Below, one piece after another: positions 24,500 through 37,720 of a stretch of 64,000 nt of DNA. The DNA lies in the NCBI GenBank assembly GCA_019925795.1, contig CM034314.1:22003774-22067773 (forward strand), in the 5' to 3' direction. This DNA is from Dendrobium chrysotoxum (Eukaryota > Streptophyta > Magnoliopsida > Asparagales > Orchidaceae). The stretch's first letter is position 1. Every line of letters begins with the position of its first letter. The translations under genes and the position numbers were made by a program. The notes below the pieces were generated by a model, which saw nothing but the letters and a program-made list of their open reading frames with translations, ran no database searches and was not told the origin of the DNA.

Positions 24500-25163
24500 T
24501 GCTCACTCTCTTTCTTTCTCTCTATTTGAATAATGATTTTGGTAAACTTACGGTCAAACTAAATGCCTTAAAGGCATAAACTCATGAGCATCGAAATTGA
24601 TCCTTTAATATATATTCCAAAATTTCTTAAACAAACCCTAAACCCTAAGAAATTTGGTAGTGCATCAAAATAAATAAGCATAAATCTCTTTATACATGAA
24701 ACCCTAAATCCTAAAACTAGATCTATGAAGTTATACAACATTGAGTGAAAATAACTCTCTAAAATAAGCTTAACACATTTTCAAATGGTTTAAATTAAGT
24801 AAAAAAAAGGAAATGAGTGAAGAAGATGAGTTTTACCTTAAAAATCTTAAATAAATGGAGAGAAATGAGCCAAAAAGGACCTAGATTGCCAATTTGAGGC
24901 GGAGCAGCCAACAGCTTCGACTTTGGCTAGAAATGCATGAAAATGAGGAAGAGGGGTGAGTTGGGAAAAATAGGGCTTTTCAAGTGGATTTTTGTTGAAA
25001 AACTCCACTAAAAAAACTTCACTTAAAACTAGCAGGGAATTTGATGGAAGAGGCTACGGGTCTAAAAATTACCGGCAAAATTTTTAGTGGTACAAAACCA
25101 TCAAAAATTCTAGCAGTTTTACCGGTGGTTAATCCACTAGTATCCGATGATTTTGCTATTGTG

Positions 25164-28100
25164 TAATAATCCATTGGAATTGTTTGTTTAACTAATTTAT
25201 TATTAAGTGGGTTTTGGCCTATGTTGGTCTAAAGTGGTTTATTTTTATTATGTTAACTAAATTGACAAAATTTAAGTTAACCCCTTTATAACATCCCATG
25301 AAAGCCTCCTATGTAAGTTTTAAAGTCAATTTGGCCATTTGGTTAGGTTAAACTCACTTATAGTGTGAAAGTTTCACAAATGGTCTATATTGCCCATTTG
25401 ATCAAAATTGGTCAAACCTTTAATCAAACTTAGTTCATAACGAAGTTCATGTCCAGGATATCTTAGTGAAGCTCCGTGCTTAATTTGTTGAACCAATTTA
25501 GTATTTAAGGTTAATTTGTCCAAATGGAACCATTTTGGTTCAAATGGGTCTAATTTGGTTAGTTAAACTCAATGGGTTTAACCAATTATCAATTGCTAAA
25601 TTGAATATGCAATAAATGTAAGGCCATCCTATTGTGAATTTGGAGTCAATATTCATCAAACAATTTGAAGATTTTAGATAATATGGTCAAATTTACCCTT
25701 TAATGGTTCAATTGGATTAACCCCAGCAATAGTCAACCAATTGATCAACCTATGAGGCCAACTGAAACCTCGAGATTTTAGCTAACTTCTAGCTATCTTA
25801 GGAGAGTTATCAATTTTATCAAAAAAAGTTAATTTGGCAAACAAAATTCAATTTTGTTAAACGTACCCAATAAGGCTAGATTTGGCTTTTTATGGTCAAA
25901 TGTGATGACCAAGACCACATAATAGGGCTTGAAGGGACAAATAATAATTAAATTCTTAGGGATAATTCAAGGATGGTTTCATTTGACCTAATTAGTCCAA
26001 GCTGATGAAATTTCATAAGTACATATCACTTTGGAGAGAGAGCATTATCTAATTGGGCAAATTGGGTTAAACTAATAGACAATTGGGCTAGATTGGAGTT
26101 TGTATATATAATTAAAAGGTATTAGTAACATTAATTGATTAATGAGGTCAAATAGCTAAAAAAGATTGAATGATATCTATTGGGTTAATTGGGTTAAGTT
26201 GGGTCAATTAAAGTCAATTAATCTAATCAAGGGCTAGTCTTAAATATTATAAAGCTTTGATTATAATCATATTGATCAAATAAGCCAAATTGTTCAAAAT
26301 GGTTATCTTGGGACAATTTAGGGGAAATAGACTAATTAGCTAAATTAGGCTTGATCAAGAGTCACTTGAGCTCAATATTTTAATGTTTAATTAATATAAT
26401 TATTTCTTAAGAATTAGTTACGCTTAATTTGGTCAAAGAGGTCAAATTGGCCTTAAGATTTAAATAGGATCAAAATGGCTATATTAGCCAGTTAGTGTAT
26501 ATAAGGGCCAGTTGGGCTCAAGAGTCCTAAGATTGCCTTATTGAAAGTTTTCTATGTTAATTAGAGCAATCAATTTGAATAATTTGGCTTTTTGAGTTAG
26601 TCCTATATGAGCAAATAGGTTAATTTGGGTTATGTTGGGTCAACTAGTCTAGATAATGTCATCAAAGGTCAATTTACCTATATTAGGTTATTAATATCCT
26701 ATTAAAAACTAGAAAAAATGTTATCAATGGATGATTCTTTAAGTTATAGTATTTAGGTTAATAGTAATTTGATGAGGTCCTATTTATTCATGCTAAATTT
26801 CAAACAGAGTCTAACCTAAACCATTGTTCAACTATGGTTTAGTCATCAATAATTTAATAATTTAAATCCTAAGAGGTTTGGCCAAGTTATAGAGTAATTT
26901 TGGTTGAAAATCACTAAATCACCTTTGGATTTTAGTGTATGTTGGGGTTCTGAAATTAATTTGACAAAAGGTCAAGCCAAAGCCCAAAAACTAAACTTAA
27001 GGAGTCTCAGAGGAAATTATATTATACCAATAAGTACCTAATAAATAAAAGGGGATTGAATGCTTGTACCACTATTTGAGTCTATTGAGATGAGCTAGAG
27101 TTAATCATAAAAGAGGTCTACCTAAGGGTAAGTTATGGGAAACATAGTGGTAGAATAATGAATTGATGTTGAGAATTTGAATGATTGAAAGCTCTTCCTA
27201 CAGTCACATTTATATTAATGGAATCTTATAGTCATTCAAGGGTCACTTCTTATTCTACCTACGTCAAAGGAGGTGTACTTGCTATTATTCAACCATGAGA
27301 TTATGCAAGATCAAACATGAGGAGCAAGCACAAGAAATTGATAGTGCACCAATATAGGAATGAGAAAGAGAATAGTTTTCTAAAACTCATCTAAAAGTAT
27401 CATTTAAAATAGTATCACTATGTTAATAATTTTTATGCCAACAAAGGACTTCAACATCTTTGGTATACTGATAAAATGTCATAGATGTTGGAAAAAAGTC
27501 AAAGGGTTTTGATACTTTGAGGGGAGTGAGTTTTGGTAGCTAGATTCAATTAGTAGATCCATGTATTGATAATAAAACTCTATAGTGGATTCATGCTCTA
27601 GAATTCACCACTGACTAAGTGACCACTCAATCTTCTAAATAGACATCAATGTAATATATTGTCTAATTTTTGTTAGCTTAGTGAACATGGCTCAAAGTTT
27701 CCAATTTATAGATGCTCAAAAGTTCATCCTAAGAGTAAGATGATCCCTATAAGAGAGGTCATAATCATCAAACTCCCAAAATAAGCCAAGAGGTGTGGTG
27801 GACCAAAGAACTTATCAATTTAAGTGTGACTCAATAGAAAAATTATCCCACTTTAGTCCCACTTATCAAAAATAGGCGACCGAAGAAATTAGTATTTCAT
27901 ATACTACAATCTAATACAACAAAATGGTCAAAAAGACTAGTTCCTAAACCCTCTAACCCTAACTTTCAAGACTAAGTAAAGATTTCAAAACTCACTTACA
28001 TTCATTAAGGCTTAAGGAGGTGCTTATCAAAATCATGAACTTGCTCTCTTGGCCTTGCCCTTGATAATCTCATAAACTAAAAGGGCTCCTAGCTAGAAAG

Positions 28101-29847
28101 TGCATAGGTGAACACAACCACTACTTTCTCAAGTAATCAAAACTATAGATGAGCTCAAAGAATCTTACTGAATTAAACCCACAAACCAAATAGCAATCCT
28201 TATCACCTACTTATTTTTTAGGGTATACACTCAAACATGGAACAGTAACTCTGACCTTTGAAAGATTAGAGATAATAACCAAATAAACTAAGAAATGTAT
28301 AAAAGGGGTTTTTTTAAATGTTGGTCTTAATTAACCAAAATGGCCCTCTTTTCAAGGAAGACACCTGACTTAAGAGGTTATTCTTAAACCATGGTTTTTA
28401 ATTTTTACACATGAAAGAAAGAGAGGGAAGTTTTCAACAAGATCTTATTAGTCATATATTTATAACAAAGTTAAAAATAAGCTTCTAATCTGATACATGG
28501 TGTTATTTCGTTAATTGGACCATGATAGCATATTTAAAATCTCAATTTGGCTATGATATCAACTACAAAAATAAATAAATTCTTCAAGGTCAAGCTTGGC
28601 TATAAGGTAGAGTGTGAAACACCATATTAAAGTAAGAAATGACCCTCTTATGAAATAAGATCCATAAAATGATTATTAAAATTCAAAAGATGACAAATTA
28701 TGAGATGATCATTAAAAGGGATACCAATTTAGTGAAAAAGACCAAATCAAACGAACACTTAAATACATTTGAAATTGATGTTTTAAGCACAAAACAAACC
28801 TTAAAGATGAAATACAACTCTACATTTTAAAACCTTTGAACCATTAAGGTTAACTCTTTTCTGTGTACAAACATATACGTTGATCAAAGAATACCAAATC
28901 ACATTCCAATCTTATATCTAAATGTACACATAAAATCAAAATCTAGAGTGGATGATCCTAACTATTGTGTTAAAAGAGCATAAAAAAGATTAAATAGGAT
29001 CCTCAAAAATTTTATATTGGCTAGAAGATTCTTGATTCTATTCTCAAGAGCATGCAATAAACTAAGAAAAGGGTTTCCAAGGCATAAAGGGATCGAGTTG
29101 CCTTTTAACTCTATTTCCAAGAGCATGCAAACAATTTATAAATGACTCCTAAAACTCAATTTAACTAAATAATTTCTTGATCACGTTTTCATATGCCTAC
29201 AGAAAATTAAGATGTAAATCTTAACATGAGTGGTAGGAAATCAAAAGATTGCATAGTTTTGTATACAATAGTATACACAAAACTTCAATGAAAAGGGTAT
29301 GAGTTGATTACCTAAACCTATATATGCTCTAAATTTTGATGATCACAAATAGACTAAATAATTTAGAGTGATGGTTGCTTGCACATGCAATTGGTACACC
29401 ATCAAGACTCCTAAAGCACATGAAATCAAAGCTATTAAATTAGAAAAATCTTTTTTATATATTGCACAAAATAAAGCATCAAAGGTTAAAAAAACAAATG
29501 AGAAAGTAAGGAAGATGTTACGTTAAATTTCTAAATTAATCAAAATATTTATTATATGCATAACACTAAAGTAATTATTTTTAAGGCTAATTTATTTGCA
29601 AACATCACATAAAGTCTAACTACTAATAATGTGACACTTGATTTGGAGATTTTTTTTAATGCTTTAAAATAATATAGATGACATATAGGGAATCTTTGGA
29701 TAGTGGTGGATTAGTGATGGAAGTGATAATATAGGGTGGTGGAGGTAGGAGAAGTCAACCAAAGTAAAAGGACTTAAACTCAAGCTTGCCAAGTTTGGGT
29801 TTATGTGTTTGGGGGAATGGGATAATAGTTGAATGAGAGGATATAAA
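25164..29847. other. Non-coding, probably interior of the X element
   Basis: No gene seen. 25200-26700 is a loose array of TTGGTTAA / GGGTCAAATTGG-like words, giving the stretch an internally repetitive look. 27100-29640 has no motif I can place, apart from ctcaagagcatgcaa / ccaagagcatgcaaa repeated about 75 bp apart (29042 and 29117). It ends at the ATAAA target duplication of Copia-2 (29843-29847). Confidence 0.4.
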
Positions 29848-31513
29848 TGAAAGTACATGTAGGTTGTTAGACCTACTACAACAGTCCCAAGGCTAACCAA
29901 AAGAGGAGTGAATTGATAATTTTAAAAATTTCTTGGTTATTTAGAAAACTAATTAAATATTTTGAGCACAACAATAAATTTTCACAAAGATATTTTTTAA
30001 CCACAGAAATTAAAATGCAAAAAATTAAAAATAGTAAAAAGTAAAGAAATAGAAGACACCAAATTTTATAGTGGTTCAATCCAACTAGGCCTACATCCAC
30101 TCTCTGGAGAGTCCGTCTATAGGTATTGCACTACTCAATAGTGTCTCTCCATTTGCCCCCACAGCAAGGTAGAGAAGCCTTTACAAACTCTCTTCCACCA
30201 ACCTGATGCAGCAGAGAACCTACGCCTTTTACACTCTCCAAGTGAAGGCAGCGTACTGACTCATCCTTTTTCACCCTCCAAGTGAAAGTAGAGTACCTAT
30301 GTCCTTTCTCAACCTCCTGGTGAAGTAGAGTACTAACATCCTTTCTCATCCTCCTTATGACGATAGAGTACCGACGTCCTTTATCACCCTCCTGGTGACG
30401 GAAGAGTACCAGATCTCCTTTGAAAATCCTTTCTCAAGAGCCTTCAAGGAAGTAAGGAAGAACTATGATGAACAAATAAGAGATCCTCACCGTTGGGCAC
30501 CTTTGTGAATCCCCTCACAAATTCCTATCACAAGGTCTCTCACTTTTCAATCTCAAGACACTCGCCCAAACACACTCCTAAGGCACACTCAAGAGAAATT
30601 CATAGCAAGATCTTAGAGTGTCAGTTTTTAGGACCCTTATATACAAAGGACAAGAAAAACTATCCAAAAAACTAAAAATTTTAGGTTAAATGGACTTGGA
30701 TCGTACAGTACGATCATACTTCGTACATACGAACAGTTCAAAAAGTGATGTATGATGTTGTACGAACTAGATTTTGTACTCTTTTTAATGTCTAACCAAA
30801 CTTATATCATATAGTACAATTAGTTTAAAATGAACCCTTTTGTCTGTACAATCATGTTTGAACCTTATTTTATACTCTGACCGTCGTTTGTTCAAACTAA
30901 CTTTGTACAATACTATCAGTTCAAAATTATTGAGTTCTTACAGAATGAACTGGTATGATCCTCATTTCACACTATGATTAGTGTCCGAGATGATTCACCT
31001 TCATATAGTATGATCAATTCAAAAATTGGTGAATTCATACGGAATAAACTAGCATGAACCTCATTTCGTACTCTGATCAGCATCTGTAAGAATCCAAATT
31101 TGTACAGTACGATCAGTTCAAAAATTTCCAAGTCATAATTCTATTAACTCCATTTTGGAGGAACTCAGTCAAATTGTCCAGTACAATTCCATAATCGTAC
31201 AGTATGATTAATTTAAAAAATAAAAGATTTATCTCACTCCCTCAGCGTGTGTGTGCATGATTACCCAATTACAATCACACTCTCTCAGACTCAAGAAAAA
31301 TAGAAAAAGTACAGACTTCAATTACAAGAACCTAATCTAATTTATCTTGAAGTCTTTGGCAGTCTGGAGTATGATTTTTCTGAAACGTTAGTACACACAA
31401 ACAAAATATATCCAATATATGTTAGGAGAAATAGTAATCAACACAATAATATTTTGGTATCATCAAAAACTCACATAATATGAAAATATTATTTTGAAAA
31501 CTAAGTTGCAACA
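29848..31513 (-). repeat. Copia-2 3' LTR
   Basis: Direct repeat of 39324-40992. On the - strand a TATATAAGG box lies at 30644-30636. About 30700-31210 contains six imperfect repeats, roughly 100 bp apart, built on gtacagtacgatcagttcaaaa with a palindromic core. The first is at 30701-30715 (tcgtacagtacgatc) and the clearest late copy is near 31105. Confidence 0.95.
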
Positions 31514-31530
31514 ATCTCCCCCTTTTTTAT
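31514..31530 (-). other. Copia-2 polypurine tract
   Basis: Reads tcataaaaaagggggagat on the - strand immediately before the 3' LTR start tgttgcaac. It is the standard plus-strand primer of copia elements. Confidence 0.85.
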
Positions 31531-32899
31531 GATGGAAAAATAATTATTGTTTGAGTTAATATTTAAGCAATTTTTTTTCCTAAGCTCCCCCTAAATGAAT
31601 GACCAATTTAAAATAAGGGATTCCAATGAAGTTCCAAAAACTCAAAAAGAAATAAAACAACACAAAATACACAACAAACAAAAACAAAACAAAAAAATAA
31701 CACAGCTACACACATCACACTACACAATAAATAATACATCAAATAATAATATAATGATACATCAAACAATAATATAATGACTCCCCCTTTTGACAACAAT
31801 AAAAAGGGAAGTACCTCTTGAAAAGATAGGTTTTGAAGAATAAATCAAAATAGTTGAAAAAGAAGAAAAAGATTTTAAAATAATTGCAAATATAATATTA
31901 ATTTCCTAATGTTTAAAAAAAACTCAAATTCTAAATCAAAGAATAACTAGGATAAGAAAAGTCAACCAGGTTCACTTTCATTCTGGACAAATCAAATAAA
32001 GATTAATTATTACAGAAATGATGAAATAAAGATTAATTATTTTTTAATTCAATAGTGAAGATTATTGTCGATTATATGGATTTGTGTAAGGGATAGAATG
32101 ATAAAGGAAACAACATTATCAATTGGCGACATTGCGCATCTTTTCAATTGTTTGTGGAACACTTTATGCATCTTTTTAGCTTGGACTAATTTTGTATCTT
32201 TTTTCACTTTGACGAACATTACGCATCTTTTTAAACTTATGGCATATTTTGTGCTTCATTTCCAAGCTTAGCACACTTTATGCATCTTTTTAGGTTTTTG
32301 GTCTTTCCAATATCAATAAATCTTAACACAAATTCTAAAAATTAACAAAGATAAATACATTGAAAAGAAATAAAATAAAAATAAGACATCAATTTTCCAA
32401 CAATTTGAGCTGAGTAAAACTTATCCATAAGAACATAAAATGATCTTCTAATCTACGTCCAGTCATAATGTAATTTAAAATTTTAAGAGATTAAATTTTC
32501 AAGGAAATTAATTTGTAGAGCAAAGTTTAAATTTTCATTCTATAGATCAACTCCAAATGATTTAACTCTAAAAGTGTAAATATTTCAAGAAGACAAAATG
32601 CAATATACATCAAAATAACATTCCATCATTTAAACACATACAAACACATCTTTCAAAATAAATACTAGAAATAGAAGAAGAACAATATGAAGACACTAAC
32701 ACATAAAATCACTAAAATCATAGAAAAATATCTCAACAACTAGTACAATAGAAAGATCACAATTAGAAATTAAAGGGACCCTGGTCTGGAGGTGGCTGAG
32801 GGTTGAACGTCGTAAAGTAGCTATTGATTGTAGTACATTAGTATTAATCGAGTCAATTTGCCCTCAGATCTAACCCATGCCCTCATTGTATCTAGAATC

Positions 32900-33861
32900 C
32901 TACTGGTTCAGGTGATTCTCAATTTGATCAAAGTGTTGATCAAAATGAGTTTCCAGTCTGTCAAAATGCTGGACCATCTCTTGATAAAAATTTTGATCGG
33001 GTCTTGGTGCAGGGGCTGCTTCTTCTCCCTCAAAATCGTCTCCCTCCGAGCTTTAATCCCGCCCAAAGAGTGCACGAAAAGAGGCATCAGTAAAGTAAAC
33101 AGGAAGTTCATTTAGAGGTTTAAGATGGATCAGGTTATATTTCTTTTCCAAAATGTAGGTAACTGATATCCTAAGGCCACATTTTTCTTTCTCCTATTGT
33201 GAGGAAGTTCAATATCAAAAAATTTGTGGATGTAGTCCTTGATTAGTTGGGCTTCATCAATAGGAGTTTCAATTATGATCAAGTATGTGATGGTAGACAA
33301 CATAGGAGTCATATTTATATGATCACCAGCTTTTGGAATTATAGAGGTTCTGAAATTGTGCTGGATGATCCTAGCATTCTGGTTTAGGGTATAGACATGA
33401 GGAAGATGGCTCACTTGTTCAACACCTCTAAGAGTTAGGTTTACATCCGTCCAATCATAATCTGCTCTAGAGGTCATTGTATGTGGTCTAACTCATATAA
33501 TCGTAAGATGAACAAAGTTTCGTAGATCTTCCTTAGTTATTTCAACTTATTGCTTAAACACATAAGAGGCCATCCTAGTCTGATCTTGACTCATTTTCAT
33601 ATTTGAAAGAAAATTTTGAAAACTTTCATGATGGTTGGCGTAAATCAAGGTAAGGATAAACGAAAACTGGGTTGAGGTAAATAGGGGCATGATAGAAAAG
33701 TTGATGTCACTCTAAATGAGGAGTCTATAAGGGGTTATTTTAGCTGAAATATATCAAAAGAAAGCTTCCTCATTCTCCTTAGATAGGAAGTTATCATCTA
33801 CTTCTCTAGTGTGAGAGGAAGATCCTCTGGAAAGATGTGCCCTCTTGCTATTATTTACCAT
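32900..33861 (-). pseudogene. Copia-2 env-like ORF3
   Basis: The ORF begins ATG at 33861 (MVNNSKRAHLSRGSSSHTRE), with an early stop after about 40 codons. The best part, MTSRADYDWTDVNLTLRGVE then HLPHVYTLNQNARIIQHNF and IETPIDEAQLIKDYI (33477-33130), resembles the 'putative plant transposon protein' found after pol in many copia elements. The C-terminus (about 33055-32903) is EGDDFEGEEAAPAPRPDQNF followed by a heptad-rich tail HFDRLETHFDQHFDQIENHL, likely a coiled coil, with stop TAG at 32900-32902. No signal peptide or clear membrane segment is visible, so 'envelope' function is unsupported. The length of 962 bp is not a multiple of three, so a frameshift is present. Confidence 0.65.
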
Positions 33862-34655
33862 TTGGAAAGTTTAAACTCAGGAAAATTCAAGATTGAAAGT
33901 GATTGATGAAAAAAACTCAATAAATGGCTTTCAATTTTAAGAAAATGACCTAATCGTATAGTAAAAATTTTAAATCATACGTATGACTTTAAAATCGTAC
34001 GGGATGAAATATTTTTCGTACATACAAATGAAAATAGCCAAAAATAAAATGACTTTTCATAAACTGCCACTCCCGAAGAGTCATTTCATATAGGCTTTTT
34101 GACCACACGATCGTATAGATGAATAGGTGTTCGTTCGGGATGATCAAAATATTAAAGATTATTTTATAATGGTTATGTTCATCCATATGAGAAACTGACA
34201 ACTGGATCGTACATACGAAGTGCAATTTTGTACATACGATCTGTAATTAATAACTAAGTTTTTAAAAAATCGCGGCCCCAATCGTATAGACAAAAAAAAT
34301 AATGTACTGTATAGTATGGTGACAACATCGTACAGTATGATATGCTTTAAAAACTCAATTTTGTGTCCTCAACTCAAAAAATACCATGTGCATGCTACAT
34401 AATTTGTACAGTATGAAAACCTTTTGTACAGTATAAATAATACTCTTAAAACAAGTCATGAAAAAACTTTTTCTTTTTCAAAAATCAATCACTCAAAAAC
34501 TAATAACATGCAGCAATTAAAAATAAAACCAATAATACAATACTAACCAAAGAGAAACACACACAACTAATGAAACAACCAAACACTAACAACCAACCAA
34601 ATACTAGCAAACAAACACATCAATACATTATAAGTTTAATTTACAGAATTTATTT
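33862..34655 (-). promoter_or_regulatory. Copia-2 pol-ORF3 spacer sharing LTR motifs
   Basis: A 794-bp non-coding gap between the pol stop and the ORF3 ATG. It contains the same short palindromic motifs as the LTR: tcgtacatacgaa at 34207-34219 is identical to 30721-30733. tcgtacagtatgat at 34328 and ttgtacagtatgaaaa at about 34407 match LTR copies. A TATA box is less clear than in Copia-1 (cattataaaata on the - strand near 34170). I infer an internal regulatory region for ORF3. Confidence 0.45.
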
Positions 34656-37600
34656 TTAAGCATTAAGATCAATCACACCTAATCTGGTTCTTAAGGTTCT
34701 AAACGTGTCAAAATCTAGTGATTTTGTGAAAATGTCTACAAGTTGATTCTCAATAGCAACATGTTACAATTCAATTTCTCATTTAGTCGTATAATCTCTA
34801 ATAAAGTGATGCCTAATATCAATATGCTTGGTTCTAAAATGTCGAATAGGATTCTTTAAAATGAATTTCACTTGTATTATCACAGAAAATTAGAATAGTG
34901 CCAATTAAAAATCCTAAGTCAATCAGTTGTTATTTTAACCAAAGAACCTATGCCACACAACTACCTAAGGTAATGTATTCCACTTCAGCAGTAGGAAGGG
35001 CTACTAAATTCTATTTTTTGGTATACCAAGAGACTAAAGAGTTTCCTATGAATTGAAAAGTTCAAGAAGTACTTTTTCAATCAACACTACATCCTATAAA
35101 ATCTGAATTAGAATATCTAATAATTTCAAAAGAAAAACTGTACTTAGGATATCAAATCTCTAAGTTTTGAGTTCCCAAAAGATATCTTAAAATTTTCTTA
35201 ACAGCAGTCAGATGTGAGTCCTTTAGATCAGCTTGAAATCTAGTACACAAATAAACACTAAACATGATATCTAATCTACTAGAAGTCAAGTAAAGCAATG
35301 ATCCAATTAATCCTTTAAACTTCTTTTGATCAATAGATTTTCCCTTAGGGTCCTTATCTAACTGCACTGAGAAACTCATTGGTGTACTCATTGGTTTATC
35401 ATTATCCATTTCATATTTCTTGAGGATGTCCTTAACATATTTTGACTGACTAAAAAATGTTCCTTCCTCATTTTGCTTTATACTAAAACTAATAAAATAA
35501 CTCAAGTCTCTCATCAAACTCATTTCAAATTCACTACTTATTATCTTTAAAAATTCATCACAAAAATTTTTATTGGTCGATCCAAATAAGAATCATCAAC
35601 ATATATTTGAACAATGAGTATGTCATCTCCTACCCTTTTTAAGAAGAGAGTGGTATCCACACTTCCTTTAATAAATGATATTTCTAATAGGAAAGTGCTT
35701 AACCTTTCATACCAAGCCCTAGGTGCCTATTTTAGTCCATATAATGCCTTTTTGAATTTAAACACATAATTTGAGAATTTTAAATTTTTAAACCTGGAGG
35801 CTGCTCAACATAAACATCCTCTTTTATCACCCCATTAAGAAAGATACTCTTTACATCCATTTGATATAATTAAAATCTTTAAAATAGGCTAAGGCTAGTA
35901 AACCCCGTATCGCTTCAAGTCTGGTTATAGGGGCAAAAGTTTCTTCAAAATCAATTCTTTCTATTTGATTATACCCCTTGGCCACCAATCTTGCCTTATT
36001 TCTAATCACAACACCTGAATCATTCATTTTATTTATGAATACCCACTTAGTTTCAACAACACTTTGATCCTTAGGCCTTTCAATTAATTCCCAAACATTA
36101 TTTCTAACAAATTAATTCAATTCTTCTTGCATGGCTAAAATCTAAAATTCATCCAAAAGTGCTTGATTTATATTAGTGGGTTCAATCATTAATATAAAGG
36201 TAGAATTGTCTACTTCTTTGCTAAGTCCACGCCTAGTTTTAACACCCTCACTTGGTTCACCTAAAATTAATTCTTTAGGGTGATTCTTAGAAAATTTCTA
36301 TTCGCTAGGCAAAAGGTTTTCTATTTCATCACTATCTTCCAAATTTATCTTTTCAATTCATTGGGAGATATCTTTGATATGATCTTCTTCCAACCTTAGC
36401 TCTTCTGAAATGTCATATTCATTAAAAAGTTATATGTGTGGACTCCTCAACTACAAACGTTCTCTTGTTAAAATCTCTATAGGATTTGCCAACACTAGAA
36501 TATCCCAAAAAAATTCCTTCATCAGATTTAGGATCAAATTTTTTAAAAGAGTTTTGTAATTATTATGAATAAACACCTTACATTTAAAAAAATATAAATA
36601 TGAAAGATTAAGTGCTCTACCCTTAAGAAGTTCATAGGGTGTCTTATTTAATTTAGATTTAATATTCACCCCATTCATAACATAACATGCCATACTAACC
36701 GCTTCAACCCAAAAATATTTTGAAAGTGAATATTCTACCAATATGGCTCTAGGAGCTTCTATCAAAGTTCTATTTTTTTATTTTTTTTTATAACCCCATT
36801 CTACTGAGGGGTCTTAGGTGCTAAAAGGTTGTGATTTAATCCTTGTTCTTTACAAAAATTCTCAAATTTTTCATTTTCAAACTCTCCTCCATGATCACTT
36901 TGAATTGATAAAATTTCACACCCTAGCTTTCTCTGAATCCAAGTATAAAAACTTCTAAATTCATCAAATGATTCACTCTTATAAAATAAGAATTTGACCC
37001 TAGTGAATCTTAAAAAATCATCAATAATTATAAACCCAAAAATTTTACCTCCTAGACTCACAGTGTTAACTGGTCCAAACAAATCCATATAAATGACTTC
37101 TAGTGGTTTACACATTCTAAGATCTTTAATTGAATGAAAGGAGGATTTCACCTACTTTTTTAATTGACATACATCACACAGGTGGTCCTTAGTAAAGTTT
37201 AGCTTGGGTATTCCTCTAACCAACTCTTTCTAGGTAATCTTTCTATGATTTTTCATGTTTGCTTGACAAAGTCTTCTATGCCATAACCATGATTCATCAG
37301 TGATTATTTTGAGATAAAAAGTATTTGAAGATTTTATAATATTTAAATCAAGCATATATATATTATTTATCCTATTTTCATACAATATATCAATTCCATT
37401 TTGGCTTATAATACATCTTGTGGGAAAAAATTTAACACTATAGCCTTTATCACAAAGCTAACTAATACTCAATAAGTTATGTTTTAAGCCTTCAACCAAT
37501 AATATATTTTCAATGAAAAAATTGTTCTTATTATCAATCATACCTATACCTACCACTCTCTTAGTGGTATTATCTTCAAGTGTTACCTTTCCTCTATTCC

Positions 37601-37720
37601 TGACTTTCAGTGCTATAAATTGATTTGTATCTCCAGTCATATATTTTGAACATCTACTGTTCAGGTATCAAATGCTCTCACAAGATCTTATATGAGAGCA
37701 TTTCTATAAAATGATCAAAT
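34656..37720 (-). pseudogene. Copia-2 pol (protease, integrase, RT, RNase H)
   Basis: Domain order on the - strand is as follows. Protease end: GCSKYMTGDTNQF (about 37650). GAG-pre-integrase: DESWLWHRRLCQANM and CDVCQ (37300-37180), an HHCC zinc site. Integrase: VIYMDLFGPVNT and IQSDHGGEFENEKF (37110-36880), with two of the three catalytic acids visible. RT: ETKWVFINKMND, KARLVAKGYNQ, DFEETFAPITRLEAIR (36060-35900), then MRDLSYFISFSI and LDKDPKGK and LLYLTSSRLDIMFSVY (35520-35250). RNase H: LPTAEVEYITLGSC and FCDNTS (about 35000-34880), ending FTKSLDFDTFRTLRTRLGVI with stop 34656-34658. Several stops and frameshifts inactivate it. Confidence 0.85.

Larger units (their letters stand above)
21502..25163 (-). 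mobile_element. CACTA-1: complete but non-autonomous CACTA element
   Basis: It begins CACTACAGGAAAATCACC and ends, read on the - strand, CACAATAGCAAAATCATCGG. A 3-bp target duplication TAA flanks it (21499-21501 and 25164-25166). Subterminal inverted repeats are present: gaatttttggtggttttg near 21832 is matched in inverse by acaaaaccatcaaaaattc near 25087. The only coding relic is a TNP1-like (Transposase_24) gene on the - strand. No TNP2 (DDE) transposase fits within 3.66 kb, so movement would need a partner element. Confidence 0.9.

Noticed and set aside
24156..24533. 125-codon Ser/Leu-rich frame
   Set aside because: It is produced by the CT microsatellite and its pyrimidine-rich surroundings inside CACTA-1.
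24630..24652. aaaccctaaaccctaa, telomere-like
   Set aside because: Only two units, inside a CACTA element; too short to argue for an interstitial telomere array.
31595..31799. Frames on both strands just inside the Copia-2 3' end
   Set aside because: They lie between ORF3 and the polypurine tract in A/C-rich low-complexity sequence and have no conserved motif.
33130..33861. Copia-2 ORF3 considered as a genuine retroviral-type envelope
   Set aside because: No signal peptide, transmembrane segment or fusion-like motif could be seen; only position after pol and a coiled-coil tail support the name env-like.
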